NCBI GenBank assembly: GCA_002705055.1
Contig: PAHY01000003.1
Span: forward strand, 1 to 64,000
DNA length: 64,000 bases
Direction of reading: 5' to 3'
From: Planctomycetota bacterium
GTDB lineage: Bacteria; Planctomycetota; UBA1135
This document shows, piece after piece, positions 23,739-33,415 of this stretch (its first letter is position 1; every line of letters starts with the position of its first letter). Position numbers and translations under genes: made by a program. A model generated the notes under the pieces. That model worked only from the letters and a program-made list of their open reading frames with translations, did not search any database and was not told where the DNA came from.

Positions 23739-25472
23739 ATGAACAACCTCAGCAAGAGCGCCCTCGTCGCGCTGATCCTGGCCCCGGTCGCCTCCGCGCA
23801 GACCGCCCGCGATCAGGTCCGACTCGACGACGTCAACTTCTCCAATACAGCCGATGGCTTCGATATCTCCCTGCAGGGCGACGGCATGCTGCGCGTCGCG
23901 ATGTGGGTCGACGAGCGCGATGCTGTGAACACCTTCGATGACGCCATCTGGTGCGCCATCTCGACCGACCGCGGCCTGAGCTGGGGCCCCGAGATCTCGG
24001 TCTACGACGACTCTGTCAACGCGGTCGACATCGATGATGCCCGCCTCGCGGTCTCGAACGGCGTGATCTACATCACCTTCGACGACGACCGCGTCAGCTC
24101 GACCGCGCCGACCACGGTGCTGATGCGCTCGGATGATCTGGGTGCGAGCTGGACGCAGACGGTGCTCGGCAACGACTTCAACAACGCCGAGATCTTCGTC
24201 GACGGCGACAACGTGCTGATCCTCAGCTATGACGACAGCGTCTCGACCAACATCCTGAATGGTCAATGGAGTTCGGACCAGGGTCTGAGCTTCAACGGCC
24301 CGGTGCCGATCTCGGTCGGCGACGTCGACACCGACGGCTGGACCGGCCTGGTCGATGGCGACACCGCGTACGCGCTGTGGTTCGATGACGGCACGGTGTC
24401 CGGTGACAACGACCTTTACATCTCCAGCTCGGTCGCTGGCGGCCCCTGGAGCGGCCCGGTCCGCGTCGACCAGGATGGCACCGGCCTGGGTGACGTCGAT
24501 GTCTTCCCCAAGCTGGCGATGGGCGGCGGCAAGCTGTACGCGGCCTACGTCGAGGATGGCCGCAACGGCGGCACCACCGGCCAGGACGAGGTCTACTTCT
24601 GCGTCTCGAATGACGGCGGCGCGACCTGGACCGAGACCATGATCTCGCCGGTCGGCCAGGATGCCGACTACATGAACCTGGCGGCGCTGGGCGACACCGT
24701 GGCGATCACCTGGGCGGATGACAGCAACCCGTCCTATGACTCTGCGAACGTCGTGGTCTCGACCGACGGCGGCGCGAGCTTCGGCGCGCCCTACACCGTG
24801 CCCAGCACGGGCGGCCCCGGCCTGGATGATCATCAGCACATGGCGCTCTTCATCGAAGGCGGCCGCATGGTGTTGGCCTTCGAGAGTGATGCTTACACCG
24901 CGTCGACCCTCGACGAATGGCCGGCCTACTGCTTCTCGGTCGACAACGGCGCGAGCTGGAACGGTCCCTTCGTCATGGGCAACGGCTTCGCCGCCGATGA
25001 GGACATCGACACCGAAGGCACGGCGTGGAACTACGCCGATGGCAGCCTCTGCGGCATGTGGCAGACCGATGGTGACTTCGGCCCGATTCGTTCGGCCGTG
25101 TTCGCCGGCGGCATTCGCCTGCCCTTCATCGAAGCCGTCGACAACGGGGGCTCGGTCACCTTCTCGATGGGCGGCGCCGACGCCACTCTGGGCACGGCGA
25201 GCTACGCCCGCTGGGCGGCTTCGACCGTGCTGGGCGCTTCGACCCATCCTGAGAACCCGGCCGAGATGCTGGGCCTGGGTGCAAGCAACGCCCTCAACTA
25301 CACCCTGGCGCGTCCGCGCAACTTCGCCGCGGCGATTGGCCCCGACGGCACCGGCAGCACGACCTTCCCGGTCTCAGTTTCCGGCACCTTCTACCTGCAG
25401 GGCTGGGTCAACGTCGGCGCCACCGCCACCGGCGGCACGACGACCTCGGACGTGATCTCGATCACGCTGTAG
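23739..25472 (+). CDS. Secreted sialidase-like (BNR/Asp-box) beta-propeller protein
   Basis: 577 residues from the ATG at 23739. The signal peptide is KSALVALILAPVASAQ. Several Asp-box motifs are present (STDRGLSWG, RSDDLGASWT, SNDGGATWT, STDGGASFG, SVDNGASWN), the marker of sialidase-type propellers. A beta-rich C-terminal domain from about residue 480 resembles the tail of other secreted proteins in the window. I do not see the arginine triad arrangement clearly enough to call it an active sialidase. It is more likely a binding propeller or a glycosidase of unknown specificity. Confidence 0.7.
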   Translation: MNNLSKSALVALILAPVASAQTARDQVRLDDVNFSNTADGFDISLQGDGMLRVAMWVDERDAVNTFDDAIWCAISTDRGLSWGPEISVYDDSVNAVDIDDARLAVSNGVIYITFDDDRVSSTAPTTVLMRSDDLGASWTQTVLGNDFNNAEIFVDGDNVLILSYDDSVSTNILNGQWSSDQGLSFNGPVPISVGDVDTDGWTGLVDGDTAYALWFDDGTVSGDNDLYISSSVAGGPWSGPVRVDQDGTGLGDVDVFPKLAMGGGKLYAAYVEDGRNGGTTGQDEVYFCVSNDGGATWTETMISPVGQDADYMNLAALGDTVAITWADDSNPSYDSANVVVSTDGGASFGAPYTVPSTGGPGLDDHQHMALFIEGGRMVLAFESDAYTASTLDEWPAYCFSVDNGASWNGPFVMGNGFAADEDIDTEGTAWNYADGSLCGMWQTDGDFGPIRSAVFAGGIRLPFIEAVDNGGSVTFSMGGADATLGTASYARWAASTVLGASTHPENPAEMLGLGASNALNYTLARPRNFAAAIGPDGTGSTTFPVSVSGTFYLQGWVNVGATATGGTTTSDVISITL

Positions 25473-25538
25473 TCGAAGCGAAAGCGCGAGCTCGCGCCTT
25501 CCGACACCACAAGAGCCGCGGCGCCTCAGCGTCGCGGC

Positions 25539-27362
25539 TCATTGTGCAAGAACCGTGTGACCTCCATGGGCCCGAGCGAGCTCCTCGAGGAGCGCGCTCT
25601 CGCGAAGGAGCGCCACAGAATGGAAAGTGAGATGGCGAAAGCGATTCCAGCGGCGAACATCGGCGAGGATCAGGTCGGGGGCAAGGACGGCAGATCGCTC
25701 CGGCTTGCCCGCGGCAAGCACGATGACGGTATCGGCGTCGGGGTAGTCAAATGAGGTTTGGAGCGCTTCATAGAGCAGCACACCGGGGCGACGCGCCAGT
25801 GCCTGCTCGAGCGCCGCAGGAAGCGCCTGGCGGGTGCGGCGGTTGAGCGGCGCCAGCTTGCTCTTCCAGGTCTGCACCTCGCCGTCAAACACGACCAGCG
25901 CGACGCGTGTCGCATCGGGAAGCTGCTCCAATGCCGCCTCAAAGTGACGGCGCACCAGCTCCAGGGCGGTGATGCGCACGGATTCTCCATCGGCCTGCAC
26001 AGGGAGAATGCGCTGCATCCAGGTGGAGGTCTCGATCACGAACACGATCGCCTCGCCTTGCGGTTCGATGCCAAAGAAGGTCCCGTCCGGCGCATCGCGC
26101 ATGAGACTCCAGGTGGACTGGAATCGCCAGTCATTCCAGTCCTGGCGCGGCGGAAGCGCTTGAAAGCCCTTGGAGTTCTCGCGCCACCAGACCCGCCAGT
26201 CCCGCGCGGATTGCAAGTCGCTGCGGCGCGTCAGGTCGACCAGCAGTCGGCGGGCACGTCGAAAGAACGAAGGGTCGCGCTCATCCAGCGCTTCGATCAG
26301 CACGTCGACCGAGGACGCGTCCTTCAGGCGGGCCACCGCCTCAATGGCAGCAGCGCGCGTCGCGAGCGGCTTTCCCGCTTTCAGGAGTTCGGCCAGGACG
26401 GCCCGCTGCTGCGCAGCGGGTAGCGCGTCGACGAGGCGGGCTGCGATGCACTGCTCGGCCGGTTCGGAAGACAGCGAGTATCGACGCAGCTCCTCGAGCC
26501 AGAGCGCGCTGTCCTGTTCCTGTCGATGCCGCGCCAGCGCCGCGAGGTACTGCAGCTCTTCCGTCGCGGCACTGCGCGACTGAGCACGCAGCCAGTCCAG
26601 CGGAGGGCGTAGGTCTCGGTCCAAGCACACCTCGAGCGCGCGTGCCTGCAGTGCGGCATCCCCGTCTTCGGTGAGCACGCGCGTCAGAACCGGGCCGGCG
26701 AGTTTTTCCGGCCGTTCCGCCAGATCAAGAAGGAGGAGCGCGCGATTCTCCATCGGCGCACGCGAGCGCCCGAGTAGGTCCGGGTAGACCTCCAGCACCG
26801 TCTCGTCGGATGCCCGTTGCAGGAAGCGCAGGAGATCCGACCGGGATCCTGAGTGCGGCGGTTGCGCCTGTTCGACCAGCAGTTCGATGCGATCGGCATC
26901 CGGTTCCGGGCGCCAGTGGTCGAGTAGCTCGCCGACTGCGCAAGCGCGCACCTGCCGACTGCGGCCACGCTTCAAGACCTGTTGCAGTCGCTCCACCCCC
27001 GGCCCTTCGAAGAACCCCAGCGACTCCGTCGCGGCGAGCGCGGCGAGCTGCTCTTTGCCCACGGCGTGCTCGTAGAGCCACTCGATCGCTTCTGATTCGA
27101 CCTCGCTACCGCGAAACTCTGCCGCAGCGCGCAGGACGCGCGCGCGTGATTCCGGAAGTTCGACCAGACGCAAAGCTGTCTGCAATGCGTCGAGTGCTTC
27201 TTCGGTAGCCAGTTCGGCCAGCTCGACGAAGCCGCCCTGCCGCAGTGCATCGCGCTGCAGTCGGATCTCCTCCACCAGAGCGTCGAGCTCCTGTGCGGGA
27301 GCGCGCGCTGCGATGAGCGAGAACGCACCGAGGATCAGGGGGGAGAATCGGGAACGCAGCAT
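25539..27362 (-). CDS. Secreted HEAT-repeat protein with VWA-like domain
   Basis: 607 residues from the ATG at 27362. A signal peptide (FSPLILGAFSLIAARAPAQ) precedes a long alpha-helical solenoid of HEAT-like repeats (about residues 30-420, for example ATRAAAIEAVARLKDASSVDVLIEAL). A von Willebrand A-like domain follows: EAIVFVIETSTWMQ, RVALVVFDGEVQTW and DTVIVLAAGKPE. The MIDAS Dx SxS is changed to E-T-S-T-W, so metal binding may be lost. The protein is extracytoplasmic and probably a scaffold. Its stop codon overlaps a hairpin shared with the convergent sialidase-like gene. Confidence 0.65.
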   Translation of the reverse strand: MLRSRFSPLILGAFSLIAARAPAQELDALVEEIRLQRDALRQGGFVELAELATEEALDALQTALRLVELPESRARVLRAAAEFRGSEVESEAIEWLYEHAVGKEQLAALAATESLGFFEGPGVERLQQVLKRGRSRQVRACAVGELLDHWRPEPDADRIELLVEQAQPPHSGSRSDLLRFLQRASDETVLEVYPDLLGRSRAPMENRALLLLDLAERPEKLAGPVLTRVLTEDGDAALQARALEVCLDRDLRPPLDWLRAQSRSAATEELQYLAALARHRQEQDSALWLEELRRYSLSSEPAEQCIAARLVDALPAAQQRAVLAELLKAGKPLATRAAAIEAVARLKDASSVDVLIEALDERDPSFFRRARRLLVDLTRRSDLQSARDWRVWWRENSKGFQALPPRQDWNDWRFQSTWSLMRDAPDGTFFGIEPQGEAIVFVIETSTWMQRILPVQADGESVRITALELVRRHFEAALEQLPDATRVALVVFDGEVQTWKSKLAPLNRRTRQALPAALEQALARRPGVLLYEALQTSFDYPDADTVIVLAAGKPERSAVLAPDLILADVRRWNRFRHLTFHSVALLRESALLEELARAHGGHTVLAQ

Positions 27363-27368
27363 GAAAAG

Positions 27369-27401
27369 AGGCAGCCCAGGGGAAGGACCCCTGGGCTGCC
27401 T
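27369..27401 (-). terminator. Terminator after the amidohydrolase gene
   Basis: A perfect 14-bp stem (AGGCAGCCCAGGGG / CCCCTGGGCTGCCT) with a 5-nt loop lies between the amidohydrolase stop and the start of the HEAT/VWA gene. On the minus strand it is followed by CTTTTC. It probably ends the upstream transcript. Confidence 0.75.
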
Positions 27402-27445
27402 GCAAGCCGTGTGCCAGCGCAATCGCGCCGGCAGGCTGGATTTCG

Positions 27446-30400
27446 CTACTTCTTCGCCTCGTCGATGCGCGCTTGGTAGCGGTCGCGGAGTTCGGTTTGG
27501 CGGTTGGTCAGCGGTACTTCGCGGCCGCCGATCCACATTCGCTGCACCGAGCCGGTGAAGTCGAGCGGATCGCCGCTGGCGAGGAAGAAGTTGGCTGCCT
27601 TCCCGGGCTCGATCGAACCGGTGAACTGCTCGACACCCAGGATCTTGGCGGCGTCGATCGTTAGCGCGCGCAGCGCCTGGTCACGGCCCAGCCCCCAAGC
27701 CGCCGCGGCCGCCGCCTGGAAGGGCAGGTTGCGCGAGACTTCCGGGTTGTCGGTGCGCAGGGCGACCTCGCAGCCAGCCGCCTTCAGCACCATCGCGCCG
27801 CGCCAGTTGGCGTCGTAGGGATCATTGCGCCGGCTGGGCAGATCCATGACCGAACCGAGCACGACCTTGGCTCCATCCGCTCCCAGGTAGCCGGCGACCT
27901 TCCAGGCCTCCTTGGCGCCGAGGTAGATGATGTCGAGGCCACGATCCTTGGCCCAGGCACGGGCCGCCATGATCGTGATCGCGTCGTCGGCTTCGACCAG
28001 CACCGGCTTCTCGCCGCGCGCGTACGGGACGAGCGCCGCCAGCTTCGGATCGCGCTGGACCGGGGACGATCCCTCGGCAGCGAGCGCATCGACGCGCTCG
28101 CCGTACTCCAGTGCATCGTCGAACCACTGATCCAGTTCGCCGATGTTCTCCGGCATCTGCACGCCTTCGCGCGGCTTCAGCCCCTGCTCGGGTTCGTCCG
28201 CATGCTCGTGCGCGTGATCCAGGTCGTGCAGGTGGTCCTCCTTGCCGGCCGCGAGGCAGTCGTGCTCGTGAAGATCCTCCTCCATGCCCAGCTGCCCAAG
28301 GCGCGGCGCGCGCGCACGCGGGAAGCGGATCACCAGCCCGAGGTCCTTGGTGACGACCATCTCATCCGTGGTCTCGCCTTCGAGCTGAATCAGCGCCCCC
28401 TGGCCCATGATCCGACCGAATCGCGGGCGGACGAAGACGTGGGTCGTGCCGTGCATCCGGGTCACGTCGTGGTGCGCGGAGTCAGCATGAATCGCCGAGG
28501 CGATCGACAGATCGGGGTGATCGGTGCCGGTCTCGCGGCGGTCATCGGTGCCGCGCACCGAGCCGATCTCGTAGAGACCCGTCGCATCGGTGCCGTTGAT
28601 GAAGCCCGGATAGAGCCCCATGCCGCGGCCGTCGATCATGGTCGCGCCGGTCGGCTTCTGCAGCGAGAAGCTGCCGCTTCCCACGCGCTGAATCCGGCCG
28701 TTGCGCACCTCAAGCCAGCCCTTGAAAGGCTCATCGACCATCGAGTGAATGCGCACATTGTCGATCAGGTAGTGCTTCCCGCGACCCAGATGAGTCCAGG
28801 CCTCCCACTCCGCTTCGCTGGCATCCAGCTGCGGCTGCGCGCGGTCTTCCTCGGAAGTGCCGTTGCGGTTAGCGACCTTGGCCGCGAAGGTGGCCACGGC
28901 GTCGGTGTAGTCCTGCCAGGTGCCGTCGTTGTCCGGCTTCCACTCGAACAGGGTGCGGCCGCGCGCCAGCGTCAGGTGGCAACGCGCGTAAGTCGAGAGC
29001 GGCTCGGCATCCCACACCGCCACGGTGCCGTGCTTACCCACTTCAAGCGTGCCGACGGTGTCCTCAATCCAGAGCTGTGTCGCGACGTTCTTGGTCGCGA
29101 AGCTCAGCGCGGTTTCCCAGTCGATGTCGGCATAGCGCAGCGACTTGCCAGCCTCCGTGTTGAGGCGGCGGATCAGGTCATCCGAGTCGGAGTTGATCGA
29201 AGACACCATGCCGGCGTCGTCCATCATGGCCGGGTTGTACGGGATCGCGTCGTAGGCCTCGATCTTGTACGCCCACCAGTCGGCGAAGGACGAACCCATC
29301 GCGCCGTACTCGGCGAGCTCCGGGGCGACCTTGTAGCCTTCCAGCACGTGCTGGAAGGTGGGGCGCTCAATCCCGAACTCCTTGCAGACGTTCAGGAACA
29401 TCAGCAGCTCGTCCGAGCGGTAACTGTGGCACTGGATGTGGATCTTGTTCTCGATGATGTCCGCGAGAACCTCGAGGCGCACATCGCGCCGGAAGCCGGG
29501 CAGCAGTCCGGCGTCGGCCTGCTTGCGCTGCTCGGCGTAATCCTGCGCGGCCTGGAAGGCACGGCGGTAGACCGCCTGCACCCCCATGCGGCTGTTCGGG
29601 AAGCGGTTGCCCTGGTTGTTCCAGTTCGACTGCTTGACGTTCTCCCCTAGCGCAAACTTGATCCCCTGCTTGGCGGGGTAGCGCACCTCGTCCATGCGGT
29701 GGGCCTGGTAGTCCATCTCCCAGACGACCGCCTGGCCGCCGATCGGGTTGGCCGAGCCGTGCAGCGACTGCACCATCGCGGTGCCGCCGGCGGCGGCGCG
29801 ATAGATGCCGTAGTCGCGGGTGATGATCATGTCGCCCACGCGCACTTCGGCGGTGATCGACATCGACCCCTCGTTGATCGAGGCGAGCGCCAGGTGACTG
29901 TGCGCGTCGAGCATCGCCGGCGTGACGTGCATGCCGGAGGCGTCATAGACCGGCACACCGGCCGGCGCGCTGACGGATCCGATGGCGGTGATCTTGCCGT
30001 CTTCAATCAGCAGATCGCCGACGTAAGGGTCTTCGCCGGTGACCGGGTAGAGAGTGCCGCCGCGGATCAGCACGCTGCCTTCAAAGGGATTTGCTGGCAT
30101 GCGGTCGGCATCGGTCTCGACCAGCCACTCGGGGTGGCCCTTGGCGACGCCTTCGCTGTCCGCTTCGTCTTCGGCTTCGGCCTCCTGCGTCTCGCCTTCG
30201 TCCGCGGCTTCGTCCGCGGCTTCGGCCGCCGACTCTTGCGCGGCAGCGGGTGCATCGGAGACGCGCTCGCCCACCGCGGGGACGTCGCCGAAGTCGGTCG
30301 ACAGCTTGGCGGTCATTGAGTTGCCTTCGACGCGACCGAAGAGCGTGAACTCCATCTGCATCTCCTCCACGTAGTAGGTGAACTTGATGCGGTCGTCCTG

Positions 30401-31972
30401 GAAGCCGACGCCGCTGGTGGGGTCAGTCGGGTTCTCCGGGGAGTCGGTGACCACGATGCTCTCGGCTGCGCGGTCGACGATGGCGTAGAACTGCTGCTCG
30501 CCGGTCGGCGCCTGGACGGTGATCTTCCAGGTGCCGTTGACGATCGAGCCGTCGCCCCCGCTGTCGGCTCCCTCGCTTGCGTCCGCAGCTTCATCCTGCT
30601 TCTTCTCCTCCTTGGCCGGGAACTCCCAGCCGCGGCCGTCGACGAACACCCAGCGCGGAGTTTCGTGCGGGCTCGCCTCGCCGGCGTAGATGACGAAATC
30701 GGCCGCTGTGCCGGCGGCGACTTCGCCGACGCCTTCCAGGCCGAGCATCGTCGCCACGTCCTGGCTGGCCGCCTTCCACAAAGAGGCAGGGTCGGCTCCG
30801 GCTTCGGTCAGCTGCTTCCAGGCGTCCTTCCAATCCTTGCTGCTGCTGTTCGGTACCAGCGCCACGGCGATTCCCGACTCCTGCAGCACGGCAAACTCGG
30901 CGACCGCTTCCGCGTGGTCGAGGTGACGGGTCTCGCGCAGGGCGGCGGGCTCCTGCCAGTAAGGACGCTTCGCCACTGGCTCCACGTCGAGATCCTCATC
31001 CGACTTGGGCGCTTCGCCGAAGCCGGCGACGTAGAGCACGCCGATGTTCTGCGCCTGCAGCCGATCCGTGAAGTACTGCGCGTCGCGACCACCCAGGATC
31101 AGCGCCGGCAGCTCCGGCGCGAACTCGGCGTGGAGGTCGAGGAAGTTCTCGATCTCGCGTCGGCCGTTGGCCAGGAAAATGGCCGGGCCTAGGGCGCCCT
31201 GGCTGGCATCAGCGGCGCGGCGGTGGGTACCGCTGGCCGAGAGCTGCGCATCCAGGAATACCTGGCGCAGCATGGCCAGCGAGGCCATCGGCGTACCGGG
31301 GTAACCGCCCCCGGCGCCGCGCAGGGAGTAGGTCTGGAAGCCATCGCGCATCAGCAGCGCTTCGCCAAGCGGGCGCGCGTTCAGCGACACGGCCGCGCTG
31401 CGCCCACGCATCAGCGCGCGATCGCTCGGTACGACGTGTCCGAGCGTGAAGCCCAGCTCGCGCCAGGCGTCATGGCTGCCGGCATCCCACTCGAGGCGGT
31501 CGGCGGCGTAGGTCCAGCCGCGCAGGTTGGCGGTGGTGCCGAGCTCCATCGAAGGCACCGGCCCGGTGCGCGGATCGGTGGTCTCGATCGCGTAGGGGTT
31601 GTCCGGCACGGCCCCCATGCTGGCCGGAAGGTTGGCGTGGATCAGGCCCGGGTAGACCACCCAGTCTTCCTCCGCTGCGATCCGGTGCGCGGTCGCGGGC
31701 GCCTGGCTGGCTGCCGCCGCGCCGACGGCCTCGATCCAGCCATTGCGGATGAGCAGGTCCTGCGGCGCGCTGGCGCTGCCGTTCTGCCAGATGCGTGCAC
31801 CTTCGATCAGGAAGATGCCGTCCTGAGGACCCTGGACTTCGTCGGCGGAGGCGCGCGGCGCAAGCTGCGCGGCGGGCGCCTCCGTTGCGGCGGCGCTGGG
31901 CAGCAGCCGCGAAGAGAGGACAAGGGCCGGGGTCAGCAGGGCGACCGCGGCCAAGCGGAGTGGCGGGAGCAT
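27446..31972 (-). CDS. Giant secreted amidohydrolase-family protein with three amidohydrolase-like modules
   Basis: 1508 residues, over three times the usual family length. A signal-like start (LAAVALLTPALVLSS) is followed by three modules that begin like amidohydrolases with a beta-sandwich and VYPGLI/VTPAMLDAHSHL/LYPGFING. The first module (about 50-440) has HAN in place of the HxH metal site. Residues about 480-570 form an inserted NGTWKITVQAPTGEQQF beta domain. The second module (about 630-1060) has D689-A-H691-S-H693 and is the probable catalytic unit. The third module (about 1110-1500) lacks HxH but carries a His-rich loop (HEHDCLAAGKEDHLHDLDHAHEH). An acidic Ala/Glu linker separates modules 1 and 2. 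It is probably an exported metal-dependent hydrolase of unknown substrate. Confidence 0.75.
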   Translation of the reverse strand: MLPPLRLAAVALLTPALVLSSRLLPSAAATEAPAAQLAPRASADEVQGPQDGIFLIEGARIWQNGSASAPQDLLIRNGWIEAVGAAAASQAPATAHRIAAEEDWVVYPGLIHANLPASMGAVPDNPYAIETTDPRTGPVPSMELGTTANLRGWTYAADRLEWDAGSHDAWRELGFTLGHVVPSDRALMRGRSAAVSLNARPLGEALLMRDGFQTYSLRGAGGGYPGTPMASLAMLRQVFLDAQLSASGTHRRAADASQGALGPAIFLANGRREIENFLDLHAEFAPELPALILGGRDAQYFTDRLQAQNIGVLYVAGFGEAPKSDEDLDVEPVAKRPYWQEPAALRETRHLDHAEAVAEFAVLQESGIAVALVPNSSSKDWKDAWKQLTEAGADPASLWKAASQDVATMLGLEGVGEVAAGTAADFVIYAGEASPHETPRWVFVDGRGWEFPAKEEKKQDEAADASEGADSGGDGSIVNGTWKITVQAPTGEQQFYAIVDRAAESIVVTDSPENPTDPTSGVGFQDDRIKFTYYVEEMQMEFTLFGRVEGNSMTAKLSTDFGDVPAVGERVSDAPAAAQESAAEAADEAADEGETQEAEAEDEADSEGVAKGHPEWLVETDADRMPANPFEGSVLIRGGTLYPVTGEDPYVGDLLIEDGKITAIGSVSAPAGVPVYDASGMHVTPAMLDAHSHLALASINEGSMSITAEVRVGDMIITRDYGIYRAAAGGTAMVQSLHGSANPIGGQAVVWEMDYQAHRMDEVRYPAKQGIKFALGENVKQSNWNNQGNRFPNSRMGVQAVYRRAFQAAQDYAEQRKQADAGLLPGFRRDVRLEVLADIIENKIHIQCHSYRSDELLMFLNVCKEFGIERPTFQHVLEGYKVAPELAEYGAMGSSFADWWAYKIEAYDAIPYNPAMMDDAGMVSSINSDSDDLIRRLNTEAGKSLRYADIDWETALSFATKNVATQLWIEDTVGTLEVGKHGTVAVWDAEPLSTYARCHLTLARGRTLFEWKPDNDGTWQDYTDAVATFAAKVANRNGTSEEDRAQPQLDASEAEWEAWTHLGRGKHYLIDNVRIHSMVDEPFKGWLEVRNGRIQRVGSGSFSLQKPTGATMIDGRGMGLYPGFINGTDATGLYEIGSVRGTDDRRETGTDHPDLSIASAIHADSAHHDVTRMHGTTHVFVRPRFGRIMGQGALIQLEGETTDEMVVTKDLGLVIRFPRARAPRLGQLGMEEDLHEHDCLAAGKEDHLHDLDHAHEHADEPEQGLKPREGVQMPENIGELDQWFDDALEYGERVDALAAEGSSPVQRDPKLAALVPYARGEKPVLVEADDAITIMAARAWAKDRGLDIIYLGAKEAWKVAGYLGADGAKVVLGSVMDLPSRRNDPYDANWRGAMVLKAAGCEVALRTDNPEVSRNLPFQAAAAAAWGLGRDQALRALTIDAAKILGVEQFTGSIEPGKAANFFLASGDPLDFTGSVQRMWIGGREVPLTNRQTELRDRYQARIDEAKK

Positions 31973-31981
31973 TCCGCCATT

Positions 31982-32575
31982 CTAGGACGCGGCGGCTTCG
32001 CACCATGCGATCCCGGCCAGCCAGACCAGGATTGCGGCGGGGTCGATCTCGGCGGCTTCGCGCGCCTCCCAGACGAACTCCCGCTCCTCGACGCGGCGCG
32101 TCTTCGCGCACGGCGAGCCATGGCTCCAGAGTCGCCAGCTGAGCCCGAGTGGATCCGGGCGATCGATGGCGAGCAGAGGGGTCTGGTCCGGCCCGAGCAG
32201 CTCGGTGCGCATCCCGTGGAAGCGGATCGAGCCGCAGGCCTCGCCCGCGCCGTCGAGGAGGGGCGTCGTGACCGTCTGCGGGTCGCGCTGGTCGAGCAGG
32301 CCGGTTGCGGAAACAGGAAGGGCTACGCTGAGGGCGGCCGGGCTCATTGACAATATCCAGAACTTGTCATAGGGGATCAGGCCGAGGACTCGCCCTCTCT
32401 CCAGCACCTCAGTCTTGACCGTGGCGGGCTGCTCCGCAGCTCCGGCGAGCAGCTCAAGCGCCTGGCCCGGCCGCAGACCGCGCCGAGCCCACCCAAGGGG
32501 GCCACGCACGCGCACCGGCAGCGGGATCCTCCGCAGGGCGGGTTCGGAGGGCTGCTCCCCCGCCGGATCGCTCAT
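31982..32575 (-). CDS. Hypothetical protein
   Basis: 197 residues, soluble, no signal peptide. Proline and leucine are frequent in the first third, then comes a beta-rich segment (KTEVLERGRVLGLIPYDKFWILSM). No motif that I recognise. It starts within an ATGA overlap with the preceding small zinc-finger gene and ends 9 nt before the amidohydrolase start, so the three are probably one operon. It might be a cytoplasmic partner of unknown role. Confidence 0.55.
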   Translation of the reverse strand: MSDPAGEQPSEPALRRIPLPVRVRGPLGWARRGLRPGQALELLAGAAEQPATVKTEVLERGRVLGLIPYDKFWILSMSPAALSVALPVSATGLLDQRDPQTVTTPLLDGAGEACGSIRFHGMRTELLGPDQTPLLAIDRPDPLGLSWRLWSHGSPCAKTRRVEEREFVWEAREAAEIDPAAILVWLAGIAWCEAAAS

Positions 32576-32871
32576 CGCCAGCGATCGTCCATGTCGTGCC
32601 CGGGCGCCGCCTCATCCTCGCCCTTGCGCTCCTGCTTCTCGGACGCCTTGCGGAAGAGATCGTCGAGGTCCTTCTCGCGCGACTTTTCGGCCCGCAGGGC
32701 TGCCTCGAAGGCGTCCTTGCGCTCGGAGGCGCGGCCCTCAGTGGCCCGCCGAAGCGCATCCTCCATCGCCTCCGGGGGCGGCTCGTGGGCCAGAACCTCG
32801 CCCGAGAGCGGGTCGATCTGCATGGCGCATTGGCAATGCGGACAGCGAGTTTGGAGCGGTTCGCGCGGCAT
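32572..32871 (-). CDS. Small zinc-finger-type hypothetical protein
   Basis: 99 residues. The N-terminus RCPHCQCAMQIDPLSGEVLAHE has a CxxC of the zinc-ribbon kind, but with only one clear pair plus a nearby cysteine. The rest is a charged helix (DAFEAALRAEKSREKDLDDLFRKASEK) that may form a coiled coil. Similar small proteins with PHC...DP.SGEV occur in planctomycetes and myxobacteria without assigned function. Its stop overlaps the next start by 4 nt. Confidence 0.6.
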   Translation of the reverse strand: MPREPLQTRCPHCQCAMQIDPLSGEVLAHEPPPEAMEDALRRATEGRASERKDAFEAALRAEKSREKDLDDLFRKASEKQERKGEDEAAPGHDMDDRWR

Positions 32872-33082
32872 CGGTGACAGAACGGCGGCGACTCGATTTC
32901 GAGCCAGCCTGTCGAAATTTAGCCGAAATCCCGGAACCCGGCTCGGCCTTACCCCCTCCTACCTCGCGAAGAGCGAATTGCCGTCGAATTGGATTCATCC
33001 AGGGGGCTTTGACGGTGGTTGCGCTCTTCTTTTTTGTTGTGGCGGCACCCTGCCCCGGCCCGATCGCCAAGAGGCTTCGGCG

Positions 33083-33376
33083 CTAGCGCAATCCGGCTTC
33101 CTGGAACACCTTGCCGTACTTCGCTTCGACGGCTTCTTCCATATCGATCTCGAGCATCGAGGCCATCGAGACCAGCCAAGCGAAGACATCCGCGAACTCC
33201 TCGCGCAGGTTGTCGCGATCGTGCCCGCGTCGCACCGCGCGCGTCAGCTCGCCGACTTCCTCGTGAAACCAGAGGAAGGTCCCCTCGATCCCGCGCTCGC
33301 GGTCTTTTTGCCCGTAGACACGATCGATCCAGTGCTGGAACTCCTGGATGGTAAGCGGCGGTCGTGAATCGGACAT
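33083..33376 (-). CDS. MazG-like nucleotide pyrophosphohydrolase
   Basis: 97 residues. It shows the all-alpha NTP-PPase pattern: GTFLWFHEEVGELTRAVRRG with the EExxE-type metal site, then EEFADVFAWLVSMASMLEID with the second ExxD. These enzymes hydrolyse non-canonical or excess nucleoside triphosphates to monophosphate and pyrophosphate. It lies 39 nt after the SpoIIE-type phosphatase gene in the same direction. Length fits single-domain MazG-like proteins. Confidence 0.8.
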   Translation of the reverse strand: MSDSRPPLTIQEFQHWIDRVYGQKDRERGIEGTFLWFHEEVGELTRAVRRGHDRDNLREEFADVFAWLVSMASMLEIDMEEAVEAKYGKVFQEAGLR

Positions 33377-33415
33377 GCTAGTTCGTGCTGTGACGCAGTG
33401 GCTTCCGCCCGCGAT

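Noticed and set aside
25513-25540. GAGCCGCG/CGCGGCTC hairpin as terminator for the sialidase-like gene
   Set aside because: The hairpin exists but no T-run follows on either strand and it overlaps the stop of the convergent gene, so I did not list it as a terminator.
28202-30319. Long plus-strand open frames opposite the giant amidohydrolase
   Set aside because: Shadow frames of a GC-rich coding region; translations are Arg/His/Val-rich and lack motifs.
32872-33082. T-rich patch (gctcttcttttttgttg) as a terminator before the MazG gene
   Set aside because: No stem of useful length pairs next to it on either strand.
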